Below, piece after piece: positions 6,301 through 14,184 of a stretch of 49,259 nucleotides of DNA. The stretch is from a candidate division WOR-3 bacterium (lineage in GTDB: Bacteria; Hydrothermota; Tepidihabitantia; Tepidihabitantales; Tepidihabitantaceae), in contig VGIR01000011.1 in the NCBI GenBank assembly GCA_016867815.1, positions 1 to 49,259 of the forward strand. Reading direction: 5' to 3'. The translations under genes and the position numbers were made by a program. Under the pieces are notes generated by a model. It was not told the origin of the DNA and searched no databases. It was given only the letters and a program-made list of their open reading frames with translations. The stretch's first letter is position 1. Each line of letters starts with the position of its first letter.

Positions 6301-8808
6301 ATGAGGAAACTTCTGCTGGTCGTCCTGTGCGCTACATCGGCGTATGCTTCTGCTCTTCCCGGCCTCCTGGATACGATTGCGATTCGGGAGTGGCTGGTCT
6401 GCGGACCGTTCCCGATTGGAACGCGCGAAGGCATAACCGGCGTCGTCGAAGACCCGCTGACGTTCAGACCGCAGGAGGGCGACACCTTTCGCTCCGCCCT
6501 GGTCCAGAGCGGCATCACTACCTGCCGCAAGGTAGCCGTTGACTCGCTCGGCTGGCTCGAAACCAACTACCAGGACGTACGCTGGGACACCTTGCAGGAC
6601 TACTACGGCAACGTCGGACTCTCGTGCGCGGGTTTCGCGTATGCCGAATTCGACTGCCCGCAGGCCTGTCGCGCCCTGGCGGCCGCGCCCAGGCTCGGCG
6701 GTTTCGTGCTCAACGGCCGCGGCTACACGGGTGACATCTACGGCAACGGTTGGTTCCAGACTCCGGTCCAGCTCGACTCGGGGCCGAACCGCGTGCTGCT
6801 TCGGCTGTCCGGGTACGGCGACCAGAGGGTGAAGTTCCAGATTCTGCCGCCGGCCGCAAGCTTCCGTATCGTGACCGGAGACCTCACCGTTCCGGAACTT
6901 GTTGCCGATTCCAGCCTGACCGGCTGGCTCGGCGTACCAGTTTTGAACCTGACTCCAGACCCGCTCGATTCGGTAGCGCTGACAGTGCTGTTGGCGTCAG
7001 GGGATACGATCGGGCGGGCGCTGGTAGCGGGCGTGCCCGGCTCCGGCGTTCTCAAAGTCCCGGTCCGAATCTCCGTGCCGGCGCAGAAGCTAGACTCGAC
7101 CGGTCTGGCCGTGGTCATCGACTCCCGGCATGCGGGAGACTCTGGCTCCGACACGGTCCACCTGCGCATCCGTCGCCCCGAGCAGTCACGGAAAGTGACG
7201 TTCATCTCATCGATTGACAGCTCCTGTCAGTACTACGCGGTCCTCTATCCAAAGGACTATGCCCCATCTAAACGCTACGCGCTGATTCTCTCCTTGCACG
7301 GAGCCGGGGTGGAAGCATCGGGACAAGCCGACGCCTACAAACCCAAGGACTGGGCGTTCGTGGTCGCCGCGACCAACCGCCGGCCGTTCGGGTTCGACTG
7401 GCAGGACTGGGGCAGGTTGGATGCTCTCGAAGTCCTGGACCACGCCCTCGCGAGTCTGCCGATTGACCGCGAACGGGTGCTGCTGACCGGCCATTCGATG
7501 GGCGGCCACGGCACCTGGCATGTGGGTCTGGCCCACTCCGACCTGTTCGCCGCGGCTGCCCCGGAAGCGGGATGGCCGAACCTCCAACTCTACGTCCCGA
7601 CGTTCCTGCAGCGAAGCGCTACCTTCGCCGACCCGGCGCAGGTTGCAGTCCGCGATATGGCGATGCGACCGGACAACCCTCCCGCGATGCTTAGGAACGC
7701 TCTCAACCTGCCGCTCTACATCCTGCACGGCGGGGACGACGACAACGTGCCGCCCATCCACGGCCGCAACTTCGCCGCTTGGCTGGAGGAGCTGGGCTAC
7801 CGCTTCACCTACAAGGAGGTACCGAACCGGCCGCATTGGTGGAGTTACGAGGACGGCCTCAGCTGCGTTGACGATACCGCCTTGATGAGCTTCCTCAAGG
7901 CGCAGCGGCGCGACCCCGGGCCGCGCCACATCCGCTACCGCACCGCCGACCTCGGCCAGTCCAACCGGAGTTACTGGACGGTTATCGAGCGTGTACGCGT
8001 CGTCGGCCGCGATGCGGACATCGAAGCCTGGGCCTCGGAATCCCTCATCTCGGTCAGAACCGTGAACATTGCCCAGTTCAGCCTGGAACTGGCCGGCAAT
8101 CCCTTTTTCCCGGGTGCAGTCGCGGTAGAGGTCGATGGCAGGCGAGTCGGCAACAGGTACAGCCTGCCCGGAAGGCTGACGTTCCACGCGGCCGGCAAAG
8201 GCTGGGCTGCGGGTCCTGCCCGATCCGCACCATTGGCCAAGACCAGCGAACGCTACGGCCCGGCAAAGCAGGCGATGATGAAACCATTCCTGCTCGTGTA
8301 CGGGACCTCGGACACTGGCCAGACGGCGTTTCTGCGCCACTCGGCGACGCAAGAGGGAATGCGGTGGTGGCTGATCGGCAATGGGCAGGCCCAGGTGCTG
8401 CCCGATACCGAGGTAACACCTGAATTCGTCAGGCGATACAACCTGGTGCTCTACGGCGGTCCGAAGGAGAACTCGGTCACGAACCTGATCGCCGACCGCC
8501 TGCCCATTCGTGCGAGGTTGGGCCGCATGTCGCTGGACGGCGCAGAACTCGGCGACAACCTGGCCGCTGCTTTTGTCTACCCCAATCCGCTGAGCCCTGA
8601 CCATCTCGTCATGGTACGAATGGGGACTGACCCGGCCAGCACGAGACTATCCTTGTTCTGGGGTGTAGCATCGTCCGGCGCGGGCATGCCGGATTTCATG
8701 GTCTTCGACCGCAGAGTCCGTCGGTACGGCTGGGCAGGAGTCAGGGCGGCCGGTTTCTTTAGCCCGGACTGGAAGCTGGACCCGGCCTCGATGTATCTGC
8801 AGGAGTAG
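6301..8808 (+). CDS. Large exported alpha/beta-hydrolase (esterase/peptidase-like)
   Basis: 835 residues with a signal peptide (MRKLLLVVLCATSAYASA). Residues about 20-300 are beta-rich and not recognised. An alpha/beta-hydrolase domain (about 300-540) has SLHGAGVEASG (oxyanion region), the nucleophile elbow GHSMGGHG (Ser399), an acid in HGGDDDNVPP (about 479-481) and a histidine in NRPHWW (about 512). This is the arrangement of PHB-depolymerase/prolyl-oligopeptidase-like esterases. The C-terminal 290 residues are beta-rich and include YNLVLYGGPKEN. That motif occurs in large exported hydrolases of this type but has no assigned role. Unlike most exported proteins here it lacks a FlgD-Ig tail. 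The next gene, ispE, follows after 3 nt, so the two are co-transcribed from the upstream promoter. The substrate cannot be inferred. Confidence 0.8.
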   Translation: MRKLLLVVLCATSAYASALPGLLDTIAIREWLVCGPFPIGTREGITGVVEDPLTFRPQEGDTFRSALVQSGITTCRKVAVDSLGWLETNYQDVRWDTLQDYYGNVGLSCAGFAYAEFDCPQACRALAAAPRLGGFVLNGRGYTGDIYGNGWFQTPVQLDSGPNRVLLRLSGYGDQRVKFQILPPAASFRIVTGDLTVPELVADSSLTGWLGVPVLNLTPDPLDSVALTVLLASGDTIGRALVAGVPGSGVLKVPVRISVPAQKLDSTGLAVVIDSRHAGDSGSDTVHLRIRRPEQSRKVTFISSIDSSCQYYAVLYPKDYAPSKRYALILSLHGAGVEASGQADAYKPKDWAFVVAATNRRPFGFDWQDWGRLDALEVLDHALASLPIDRERVLLTGHSMGGHGTWHVGLAHSDLFAAAAPEAGWPNLQLYVPTFLQRSATFADPAQVAVRDMAMRPDNPPAMLRNALNLPLYILHGGDDDNVPPIHGRNFAAWLEELGYRFTYKEVPNRPHWWSYEDGLSCVDDTALMSFLKAQRRDPGPRHIRYRTADLGQSNRSYWTVIERVRVVGRDADIEAWASESLISVRTVNIAQFSLELAGNPFFPGAVAVEVDGRRVGNRYSLPGRLTFHAAGKGWAAGPARSAPLAKTSERYGPAKQAMMKPFLLVYGTSDTGQTAFLRHSATQEGMRWWLIGNGQAQVLPDTEVTPEFVRRYNLVLYGGPKENSVTNLIADRLPIRARLGRMSLDGAELGDNLAAAFVYPNPLSPDHLVMVRMGTDPASTRLSLFWGVASSGAGMPDFMVFDRRVRRYGWAGVRAAGFFSPDWKLDPASMYLQE

Positions 8809-8811
8809 GGG

Positions 8812-9675
8812 ATGCCGAGCCTTGTCCTCAACTCCCCGGCCAAGGTGAACCTGGGTCTCTGGGTCGGCCGGAAACGGGCCGACGGGTTCCATGACATCGT
8901 ATCCGTGGTCGCACCGGTCAGGCTTGGCGACAGGATAAGCATCACCCGCACCAGGGCGGGAATTGAGGTGGCGTGCGACTCGACCGATGCCCCTTCCGGC
9001 CCCGGCAATCTTGCCTACAAAGCCGCGTCGGCCTTCTTTCAGGCAACCCGGATCGAATCAGGGTGCCGGATTCTCATTGCGAAACGCATCCCCGTGGGCG
9101 GCGGTCTCGGCGGTGGCTCATCCAATGCCGCCACGGTGCTGGCAGGCCTCAATCGGCTTTTCGGCAATGCCCTGGGTCCACAACGGTTGAGGAGCATCGG
9201 CGCGTCCCTGGGCAGCGACGTTCCGGCATTCCTGGTCGGGGGTCCCAGTATCGCCCGCGGGCGCGGCGAGAGACTCCGTCGCATCCAGCTTCCTCGCCTC
9301 GACCTCGTTCTCTGTTTCCCCGGACATGCGGTTTCCACGACCTGGGCCTACGCGGAACTTGACCGCCTACGGGCAGCCGGGCAGGGTTTGACACGGCCCG
9401 TGATTTCGCCTAATATACTCCGCGCCGCGTTGCGGCGCAACGAACCGGACAAGGTCGCCGCACAACTGACGAACAGCTTCGAGTGTGCGGTATTCAGAAA
9501 GCACCCTGCGCTCGGCCGGGCCAAGGAGCTCCTGCTCCGGCACGGCGCGTTCGCAGCATCACTGTCTGGTTCCGGCAGTACGGTCTATGGCCTGGTTCGA
9601 ACGAAAGGCTGGAGAGACCCGATGGCCGCCCTGGCCCGGAGTGGATTCCACTGCGTCAAAACCAGCACCCTATAG
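8812..9675 (+). CDS. ispE: 4-diphosphocytidyl-2-C-methyl-D-erythritol kinase IspE
   Basis: A GHMP kinase of the non-mevalonate isoprenoid pathway that phosphorylates the 2-OH of CDP-ME. The 287-residue length is normal. The N-terminus NSPAKVNLGLWVGRKRADGFH is typical, with the substrate-binding Lys and His. The ATP-binding glycine loop is PVGGGLGGGSSNA, followed by GSDVPAFLVGG with the catalytic Asp. The C-terminal motif SLSGSGSTVYG is also present. It starts 3 nt after the esterase stop. A strong sigma-70-like promoter lies inside its 3' half (9388-9416), and prs follows beyond a tRNA; ispE-prs adjacency is common in bacteria. Confidence 0.94.
   Translation: MPSLVLNSPAKVNLGLWVGRKRADGFHDIVSVVAPVRLGDRISITRTRAGIEVACDSTDAPSGPGNLAYKAASAFFQATRIESGCRILIAKRIPVGGGLGGGSSNAATVLAGLNRLFGNALGPQRLRSIGASLGSDVPAFLVGGPSIARGRGERLRRIQLPRLDLVLCFPGHAVSTTWAYAELDRLRAAGQGLTRPVISPNILRAALRRNEPDKVAAQLTNSFECAVFRKHPALGRAKELLLRHGAFAASLSGSGSTVYGLVRTKGWRDPMAALARSGFHCVKTSTL
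9388..9416 (+). promoter_or_regulatory. Strong promoter inside ispE
   Basis: The -35 is TTGACA (9388-9393), the spacer is 17 nt, and the -10 is TAATAT (9411-9416). It is one of the best consensus matches in the window and is oriented toward tRNA-Gln and prs, about 340 nt upstream of the tRNA. Confidence 0.55.
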
Positions 9676-9756
9676 ACCAACGTCGAACGACGAGCGCCGA
9701 ATGCCGAACCGTCGCAGCCCGTTTGCCGCTCGGAGTTCGCACTTCGGAGTTTCGTT
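9671..9756. repeat. Palindromic intergenic repeat abutting tRNA-Gln
   Basis: A left arm of CGAACGACGAGCGCCGAATG type and a right arm of AGTTCGCACTTCGGAGTTTCG type are imperfect inverted copies of each other. They resemble the element at 30784-30888. The element ends exactly at the tRNA 5' end. Confidence 0.5.
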
Positions 9757-9828
9757 TGGGGCGTCGTTCAACTGGCAGGACCCAGGACTTTGGATCCTGT
9801 TATGAAGGTTCGATTCCTTCCGCCCCAG
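9757..9828 (+). tRNA. tRNA-Gln (anticodon UUG)
   Basis: The 72-nt cloverleaf is complete. The acceptor stem is TGGGGCG / CGCCCCA (7 bp) and the D-stem is GTTC / GGAC. The anticodon stem CAGGA / TCCTG encloses the loop CTTTGGA, whose centre TTG reads Gln CAA (and by wobble CAG). The variable loop is TTAT. The T-arm is GAAGG-TTCGATT-CCTTC. The discriminator base is G. The genome continues CAC rather than CCA, so the 3' CCA must be added by tRNA nucleotidyltransferase. Confidence 0.95.
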
Positions 9829-9856
9829 CACAATGTCGGTACGCGAGCGAGGTAAC

Positions 9857-10798
9857 ATGCAAGGTGAGCTGAAAATCTTCCATGGCCGGGCCAACGTGCC
9901 GCTGGCCCTGAACATCTGCGAGCACCTCGGCGTCAGGCCCGGCGCTGCCGAGGTGAGGACGTTCGCGGACGGCGAAATCCGCGTCAACATCATGGAGAGC
10001 GTGCGCGGCAGCGACGCCTTCGTCATCCAGCCGACGCAGCCGCCGGCCGACAACCTGCTGGAGCTCTTGCTGATGATCGACGCACTCCGGCGCGCATCGG
10101 CCGAGCGCATCACCGCGGTCATCCCCTACTTCGGCTACGCGCGCCAGGACCGCAAGGACAAGCCCCGCGTCCCCATCTCGGCCAAACTCGTCGCCAACCT
10201 GATCGAACGGGCCGGTGCCGACCGCGTGTTGACGATGGAGTTGCACGCCGAGCAGATCCAGGGCTTCTTCGATATCCCCGTCGACCACCTGTACTCCACC
10301 CCGGTCCTGGTCGACTTCTTTCTGAAGCGCGGAGTTGACGGCTGTACGGTTGTCGCACCCGACACCGGCCGGGCCAACCGTGCCCGGGGATTCGCGCAGC
10401 GCCTGATGGAGAAGATGCCCCTGGCGGTAATCGACAAGCGGCGCCCCGAACCCAACAAGGCCGTGGTGATGAACGTAGTCGGCGAAGTCGAGGGGCTGGA
10501 TGCGATCATCTTTGACGATATGGTCGATACCGGCAAGACACTGATACTGGCGGCCCGCGCCCTGCTGAAGCACGGCGCCCGGTCGGTGATGGCCGTGGCC
10601 ACCCACGCCGTCTTTTCCGGGGACGCTGTCCAGAAGTTCCAGAAGTCGCCGCTAGACGAGATAATCGTCACCGATACACTGCCGCTGCCGCGTAAGAAGC
10701 TGGTTCGCAAGATTCGAGTACTGCCCGTCGCGTCGCTGTTCGCGGATACCATCCTCCGCACACACCGCAGCGAGTCGGTCAGCTCACTATTCATGTAG
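9857..10798 (+). CDS. prs: Ribose-phosphate pyrophosphokinase (PRPP synthetase)
   Basis: Makes PRPP from ribose-5-phosphate and ATP, the precursor for purines, pyrimidines, His and Trp. The 313 residues from ATG 9857 match the family length. That start is chosen over ATG 9833 because GCGAGG lies 5 nt upstream and the N-terminus MQGELKIFHGRAN is canonical. Motifs include FADGEIRV, PYFGYARQDRKDKPRVPISAK (flexible loop with the catalytic residues), ELHAEQIQGFFDIPVDHL and the PRPP-binding IIFDDMVDTGKTL. It heads the prs-rplY-pth-ychF-rpsF-ssb series, transcribed either from the promoter inside ispE or together with tRNA-Gln. Confidence 0.96.
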   Translation: MQGELKIFHGRANVPLALNICEHLGVRPGAAEVRTFADGEIRVNIMESVRGSDAFVIQPTQPPADNLLELLLMIDALRRASAERITAVIPYFGYARQDRKDKPRVPISAKLVANLIERAGADRVLTMELHAEQIQGFFDIPVDHLYSTPVLVDFFLKRGVDGCTVVAPDTGRANRARGFAQRLMEKMPLAVIDKRRPEPNKAVVMNVVGEVEGLDAIIFDDMVDTGKTLILAARALLKHGARSVMAVATHAVFSGDAVQKFQKSPLDEIIVTDTLPLPRKKLVRKIRVLPVASLFADTILRTHRSESVSSLFM

Positions 10799-10806
10799 AG
10801 GAGAAC

Positions 10807-11547
10807 ATGGCATACACAGTAAAAGCAACCCAAAGAACCGACACGGGCAAGGGCAAGGTCGGCCGGCTCCGTCGCAGCGGGTCTCTGCCCGCAGTGATGT
10901 ACGGACACGGCGAACCGTCGCTCATGCTGGCGATGTCGACCCACGAATTCGACCGGCTGCTCGATCGCATCAGGGGTCACAGCCCGATTGTCGAAGTCGA
11001 GATCGACGGCCAGCAGCCGCAGAAGTGCGTCATCAAGACCCTGCAGCGCAACCCGGTAACCGGCGGCCTGCTGCACGTCGATTTTCAGAAGGTCCACGCC
11101 GGCGAGAAGATCACGATGAACGTTCCCGTCCTCGTCAGTGGAGCGGCTGAGGGCGTCAAGCAGGGCGGTATGCTCGACCACGTCCTCCGCACCGTCCCGG
11201 TCCGCGCCACCATCGACGCGATCCCCGAGCATTTCCAGATCGATGTAACCAACCTGAAGATAGACCACAGCATCCATATCAAGGACCTGAACCGTCCTGA
11301 CCTGGAATACACGTTACCCCTCGACTCCCCCATTGTCACCGTGCTGTCGCCGCGCAAGCTGACTGAGGCGCCTTCGGCTGCCGAGGCTGCCGCCGCCGCT
11401 GAGGCCGGACCGGCCGAACCTGAAGTCATAACCGAAAAGAAGCCGACCGAGGAAGAGACCGCGGGTGAAGAGGAGAAGGGCAAGGGCAAGGCCAAGGGTG
11501 AGAAGAAGGAAGAGAAGAAAGAAGAGAAGAAGAAGGAAAAAAAGTAG
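10807..11547 (+). CDS. rplY: Large-subunit ribosomal protein bL25, long Ctc form with charged tail
   Basis: Binds 5S rRNA. Residues 1-90 are the L25 N-terminal domain (KVGRLRRSGSLPAVMYGHGEP, then a GGLLHVDFQ motif), and residues 95-185 are the beta C-terminal domain of CTC/TL5 forms (VPVLVSGAAEGVKQGGMLDH). The final 60 residues are an Ala/Glu then Lys/Glu low-complexity extension ending in alternating KKEE blocks. Such tails are common but variable. Start ATG 10807 has GAGGAG 5 nt upstream. The stop is 4 nt before the pth start, so coupling is likely. Confidence 0.93.
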   Translation: MAYTVKATQRTDTGKGKVGRLRRSGSLPAVMYGHGEPSLMLAMSTHEFDRLLDRIRGHSPIVEVEIDGQQPQKCVIKTLQRNPVTGGLLHVDFQKVHAGEKITMNVPVLVSGAAEGVKQGGMLDHVLRTVPVRATIDAIPEHFQIDVTNLKIDHSIHIKDLNRPDLEYTLPLDSPIVTVLSPRKLTEAPSAAEAAAAAEAGPAEPEVITEKKPTEEETAGEEEKGKGKAKGEKKEEKKEEKKKEKK

Positions 11548-11551
11548 ACCG

Positions 11552-12133
11552 GTGACCATATTCGGACTCGGCAACCCGGGGCCTCGCTATGCTCTCACTC
11601 GGCACAACATCGGCTTCATGGTCGTCGACTCGCTTGCCGCCAGGCTCGGGTTCAGGTTCCGGACGTTCGCTGATCGGGCAGTCGCCCGTCGCCAGTTCTC
11701 GGGCGACGAACTGGTGCTGGTCAAACCGCTTCTGTTCATGAACGAATCCGGTACTGTCGCTCGCAAGCAGCTCGAACGCAGACCGGACGCTCTGCTTGTC
11801 GTCTGCGACGACATGGCTCTGCCGTTCGGCCGGCTCCGCTTGCGTCCGGCGGGCTCGGACGGCGGCCACAACGGCCTCGGCTCGATGATCGCGCGCCTCG
11901 GCCGCAGCGACTTCTCGCGCCTGCGAATCGGAATCGACGCTCCTGCCCGAAGCAGCGACGGGGTGGACTACGTGCTCGAACGCTTCCCGGCGGAACAGGA
12001 AGAACTGCTGCCGGAAGTACTGGAACGCGCCGCCGATGCCTGCCTCGCCGTTGTCACCCAGGGACTCGAACGGGCCATGAACCGCTTCAATCCGATGCCC
12101 GCGCCCGGGGCCGAGGAGAAGTCCGATAGATGA
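11552..12133 (+). CDS. pth: Peptidyl-tRNA hydrolase
   Basis: Cleaves peptidyl-tRNA released by stalled ribosomes. The start is GTG 11552 (VTIFGLGNPGPRY), giving 193 residues. A longer in-frame reading would run through the Lys-rich tail of rplY. Catalytic residues correspond to Asn8 and His18 in GLGNPGPRYALTRHNIGF and Asp in VCDDMALPFG. The RPAGSDGGHNGLGSMI loop is intact. There are 4 nt between rplY and pth, and an ATGA overlap (12130-12133) joins it to ychF, giving a translationally coupled rplY-pth-ychF block as in many bacteria. Confidence 0.95.
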   Translation: MTIFGLGNPGPRYALTRHNIGFMVVDSLAARLGFRFRTFADRAVARRQFSGDELVLVKPLLFMNESGTVARKQLERRPDALLVVCDDMALPFGRLRLRPAGSDGGHNGLGSMIARLGRSDFSRLRIGIDAPARSSDGVDYVLERFPAEQEELLPEVLERAADACLAVVTQGLERAMNRFNPMPAPGAEEKSDR

Positions 12134-13179
12134 AGGTCGGAATTGTCGGCCTGCCCAACGTCGGCAAGTCGTCGCTCTTCAACCTGCTCACCAGGGGCAG
12201 CGCCAGGGTGGACCTCTACCCGTTCACGACCATCGAGCAGAACGTCGGCGTGGTGCTGGTGCCCGACGAGCGGCTGGACCGCATCGCCCAGATTCTCAGG
12301 CCGGAGAAGGCAACACCGGCGCATGTCGAGTTCGTAGACATCGCCGGTCTGGTCAAGGGCGCGAGCGCGGGCGAGGGACTGGGCAACAAGTTCCTCGGCC
12401 ACATCCGCGAGGCTGACCTGATTCTGCACATCGTGCGCGCGTTCTCCGCGGGCAACATCCCGCACGTGCTCGACACGGTGGACCCGGACCGTGACGCGGG
12501 GATAGTCGAGGCCGAGCTGGCCATAGCCGACCTCGCGATTGTCGAGAAGCGGCTGGAACACGTGCGCAAGGAGCCGAAGTCCCCGGAACACCAGCTTCTG
12601 CTCGAGGCACTTGAAAAGCTGCATTCGGCTCTGGCCCGGGGCGAGCGTCCGGTGCTGAATCCGGAACAGGCCCGCGCTGTGCGCGAACTCGGGCTTATCC
12701 AGATCAAGCCGGTGATCTACGCCGTCAACTGCTCGGACACCGAGCCGGCCAACCCGGCACGATTTGCGGCCACCGCGGCCAGGACCAGCCTGCTCTTCTC
12801 CGCGGCTCTCGAATCCGGCATGTGCGACTTCACCGAGCCGGAGCGGATCGAGATGCGCAAGTCGCTGAACCTCGCGCCCGAAGGCCCGGCCGGCATCGTC
12901 ACGCGCTGCTTCGATGCGCTCCGCCTCATCCGGTTCTACACGATCAAGGGTACGGAATCGCGGGCCTGGGCGGCGCCGGCCGGGACGACAGCGCTCGAAG
13001 CCGCGTTCATGATTCACACCGACATCGGCAGCGGATTCGTCAAAGCCGAGGTGGTCAACTACCGTGACCTGGTCACGTCCGGCGACTTCCACGTCTGCCG
13101 CGACAAGGGCCACGTCAAGGTCGAAGGCAGGACCTACGTGGTGCAGGATGGCGACGTCCTGCTCATCAAGTTCAGGTAA
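12130..13179 (+). CDS. ychF: Redox-regulated ATPase/GTPase YchF (OLA1 family)
   Basis: Ribosome-associated Obg-family NTPase. It begins MKVGIVGLPNVGKSSLFNLL (P-loop). The G2/switch I is YPFTTIEQNVGVV and G3 is DIAGLVKGASAGEGLGNKFL. At G4 the family NxxE motif for relaxed ATP specificity appears here as NCSDTE. A coiled-coil arm (about 125-190) precedes the C-terminal TGS domain (about 264-349, with YTIKGTESRAW and VVQDGDVLLIKFR). The 349-residue length is slightly short of the usual 363. It overlaps pth by 4 nt. Confidence 0.95.
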   Translation: MKVGIVGLPNVGKSSLFNLLTRGSARVDLYPFTTIEQNVGVVLVPDERLDRIAQILRPEKATPAHVEFVDIAGLVKGASAGEGLGNKFLGHIREADLILHIVRAFSAGNIPHVLDTVDPDRDAGIVEAELAIADLAIVEKRLEHVRKEPKSPEHQLLLEALEKLHSALARGERPVLNPEQARAVRELGLIQIKPVIYAVNCSDTEPANPARFAATAARTSLLFSAALESGMCDFTEPERIEMRKSLNLAPEGPAGIVTRCFDALRLIRFYTIKGTESRAWAAPAGTTALEAAFMIHTDIGSGFVKAEVVNYRDLVTSGDFHVCRDKGHVKVEGRTYVVQDGDVLLIKFR

Positions 13180-13206
13180 GATGCAAAGCAAGATCCCCAG
13201 TCAATC

Positions 13207-13238
13207 ACCAATCGTCATTGGTCAATTCCCAGAGGAGG
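13207..13238 (+). promoter_or_regulatory. Small hairpin and strong Shine-Dalgarno before rpsF
   Basis: ACCAAT-CGTC-ATTGGT (13207-13222) forms a 6-bp stem with a 4-nt loop. AGAGGAGG (13231-13238) follows, 4 nt before TTG 13243. The hairpin could be part of an autoregulatory leader, as S6 operons elsewhere have one, but its sequence is not the known S6:S18 site. Confidence 0.35.
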
Positions 13239-13242
13239 AAGT

Positions 13243-13596
13243 TTGAATAGCTACGAACTCGCGATGATCGTCAGCCCGGACCTGGCCGAGAAGGATGTCC
13301 AGAAACTCGCCCAGGACTCAAAGGAACTGCTGGCGGCCAGCGGTGCCACCGCTGTGTCAGACGAGCAGGTCGAGCGTCGGGCGCTGGCCTACCCGATCAA
13401 GAAGCACAACGAAGCCAACTACGTGTACGTCAGCTTCTCGGGCCCGCCGAGCATACCCGAGAAGTTCCGCTACGAAATGCGACACCGCGAAGGTCTGATG
13501 CGCATGGCGTTCGTCTGCAAACCGGTGCCCAAGCCGCCGGTCGCGGCCGAGGCAGCGCCCGCGCCGCAACCCGCCCCGGAGGCGCCGAATGGCTGA
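13243..13596 (+). CDS. rpsF: Small-subunit ribosomal protein bS6
   Basis: Binds 16S rRNA with S18. The start is TTG 13243, fixed by AGAGGAGG upstream and by the canonical N-terminus MNSYELAMIVSPDL. Residues 1-95 are the ferredoxin-like S6 fold (RRALAYPIKKHNEANYVYVSFSG, then RHREGLMRMAFVCK). The last 20 residues are a Pro/Ala-rich tail. It overlaps ssb by 8 nt. The rpsR and rplI genes that commonly complete this operon do not follow in the window. Confidence 0.93.
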   Translation: MNSYELAMIVSPDLAEKDVQKLAQDSKELLAASGATAVSDEQVERRALAYPIKKHNEANYVYVSFSGPPSIPEKFRYEMRHREGLMRMAFVCKPVPKPPVAAEAAPAPQPAPEAPNG

Positions 13597-14056
13597 TCCC
13601 GAACGCGGCGGTCAGCGCAACCCGGGCACGCCCATACGGCTCGGGAACTTGAACGTCGTCATACTGCTGGGCCGGGTGACGATGGACCCGGACCTGCGGT
13701 ACACTCCGTCCGGCGCGCCCGTGCTCGGCTTCCGGATCGCGGTGGACCGGGTCTGGCGCGACAAGGCGACAGATGAATGGAAGCGGGAAGCGTCGTTCTT
13801 CCAAGTGAACCTGTGGGGTCAAAGTGCGGAGCGTCTGAGCAAGACCATGAGGAAGGGGTCCGCCGTGCTCGTCGAAGGTCAACTACGCAGCCGCTCGTGG
13901 GAAGGCAAGGATGGCGAGAAGCGTTCCGTGGTCGAGATCAACGCCAACCGGACCCAGGTCCTGGACAAGACCGAGTTCGCTTCCGGCCCCGGAGCAGGAC
14001 CAGTTGAGGAAGAACCGGACATTCCCAAGGACCAACTGGACGACATTCCGTTCTAG
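13589..14056 (+). CDS. ssb: Single-stranded DNA-binding protein
   Basis: 155 residues. After a short polar N-terminus, the OB fold begins LNVVILLGRVTMDPDLRYTPSG and includes ASFFQVNLWGQSAERLSKTMRKGSAVLVEGQLRSRSW. A short acidic linker leads to the protein-interaction tip DDIPF, the usual docking site for replication and repair partners. The ATG overlaps the rpsF stop (translational coupling). It is probably the last gene of the prs-to-ssb series; the DNA after it is intergenic repeat filler, and the next gene is convergent. Confidence 0.95.
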   Translation: MADPERGGQRNPGTPIRLGNLNVVILLGRVTMDPDLRYTPSGAPVLGFRIAVDRVWRDKATDEWKREASFFQVNLWGQSAERLSKTMRKGSAVLVEGQLRSRSWEGKDGEKRSVVEINANRTQVLDKTEFASGPGAGPVEEEPDIPKDQLDDIPF

Positions 14057-14184
14057 GCAAGTTAGGAGTCAGGGGTTAGCAGTCAGGAGGCCCGGCTTGG
14101 GCTTGTGCTTTCGTGCTGAGTGCATGGCCCGGGTTCCGGACTTCGTCATTCGTCCTTAGGACTTCGAGCTTCCCGCGTAGCGGG
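14057..14184. repeat. Convergent intergenic gap filled with repeat fragments
   Basis: It contains AGTCAGGGGTTAGCAGTCAGG direct-repeat-like text (14066-14087) and the dispersed GTCATTCG motif (14145-14152) followed by CTTAGGACTTCGAGC. A small CCCGC-GTA-GCGGG hairpin (14172-14184) may serve as a weak terminator for the convergent pair. No gene is seen. Confidence 0.45.

Noticed and set aside
7207-8604. 465-codon minus-strand frame opposite the esterase gene
   Set aside because: It is a typical GC-rich antisense shadow, with no start context, no motif and no promoter. The plus strand carries the catalytic motifs.
11465-11551. Extended start for pth within the rplY tail
   Set aside because: It encodes only Arg/Lys-rich shadow of the rplY poly-Lys/Glu tail. 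GTG 11552 gives the normal Pth N-terminus.
11968-13191. 407-codon minus-strand frame opposite ychF
   Set aside because: Antisense shadow of a confidently identified gene.
13207-13222. Canonical S6:S18 autoregulatory site
   Set aside because: Only a simple 6-bp hairpin is present, without the conserved bulged motif of the known site. It is recorded as a low-confidence regulatory hairpin.
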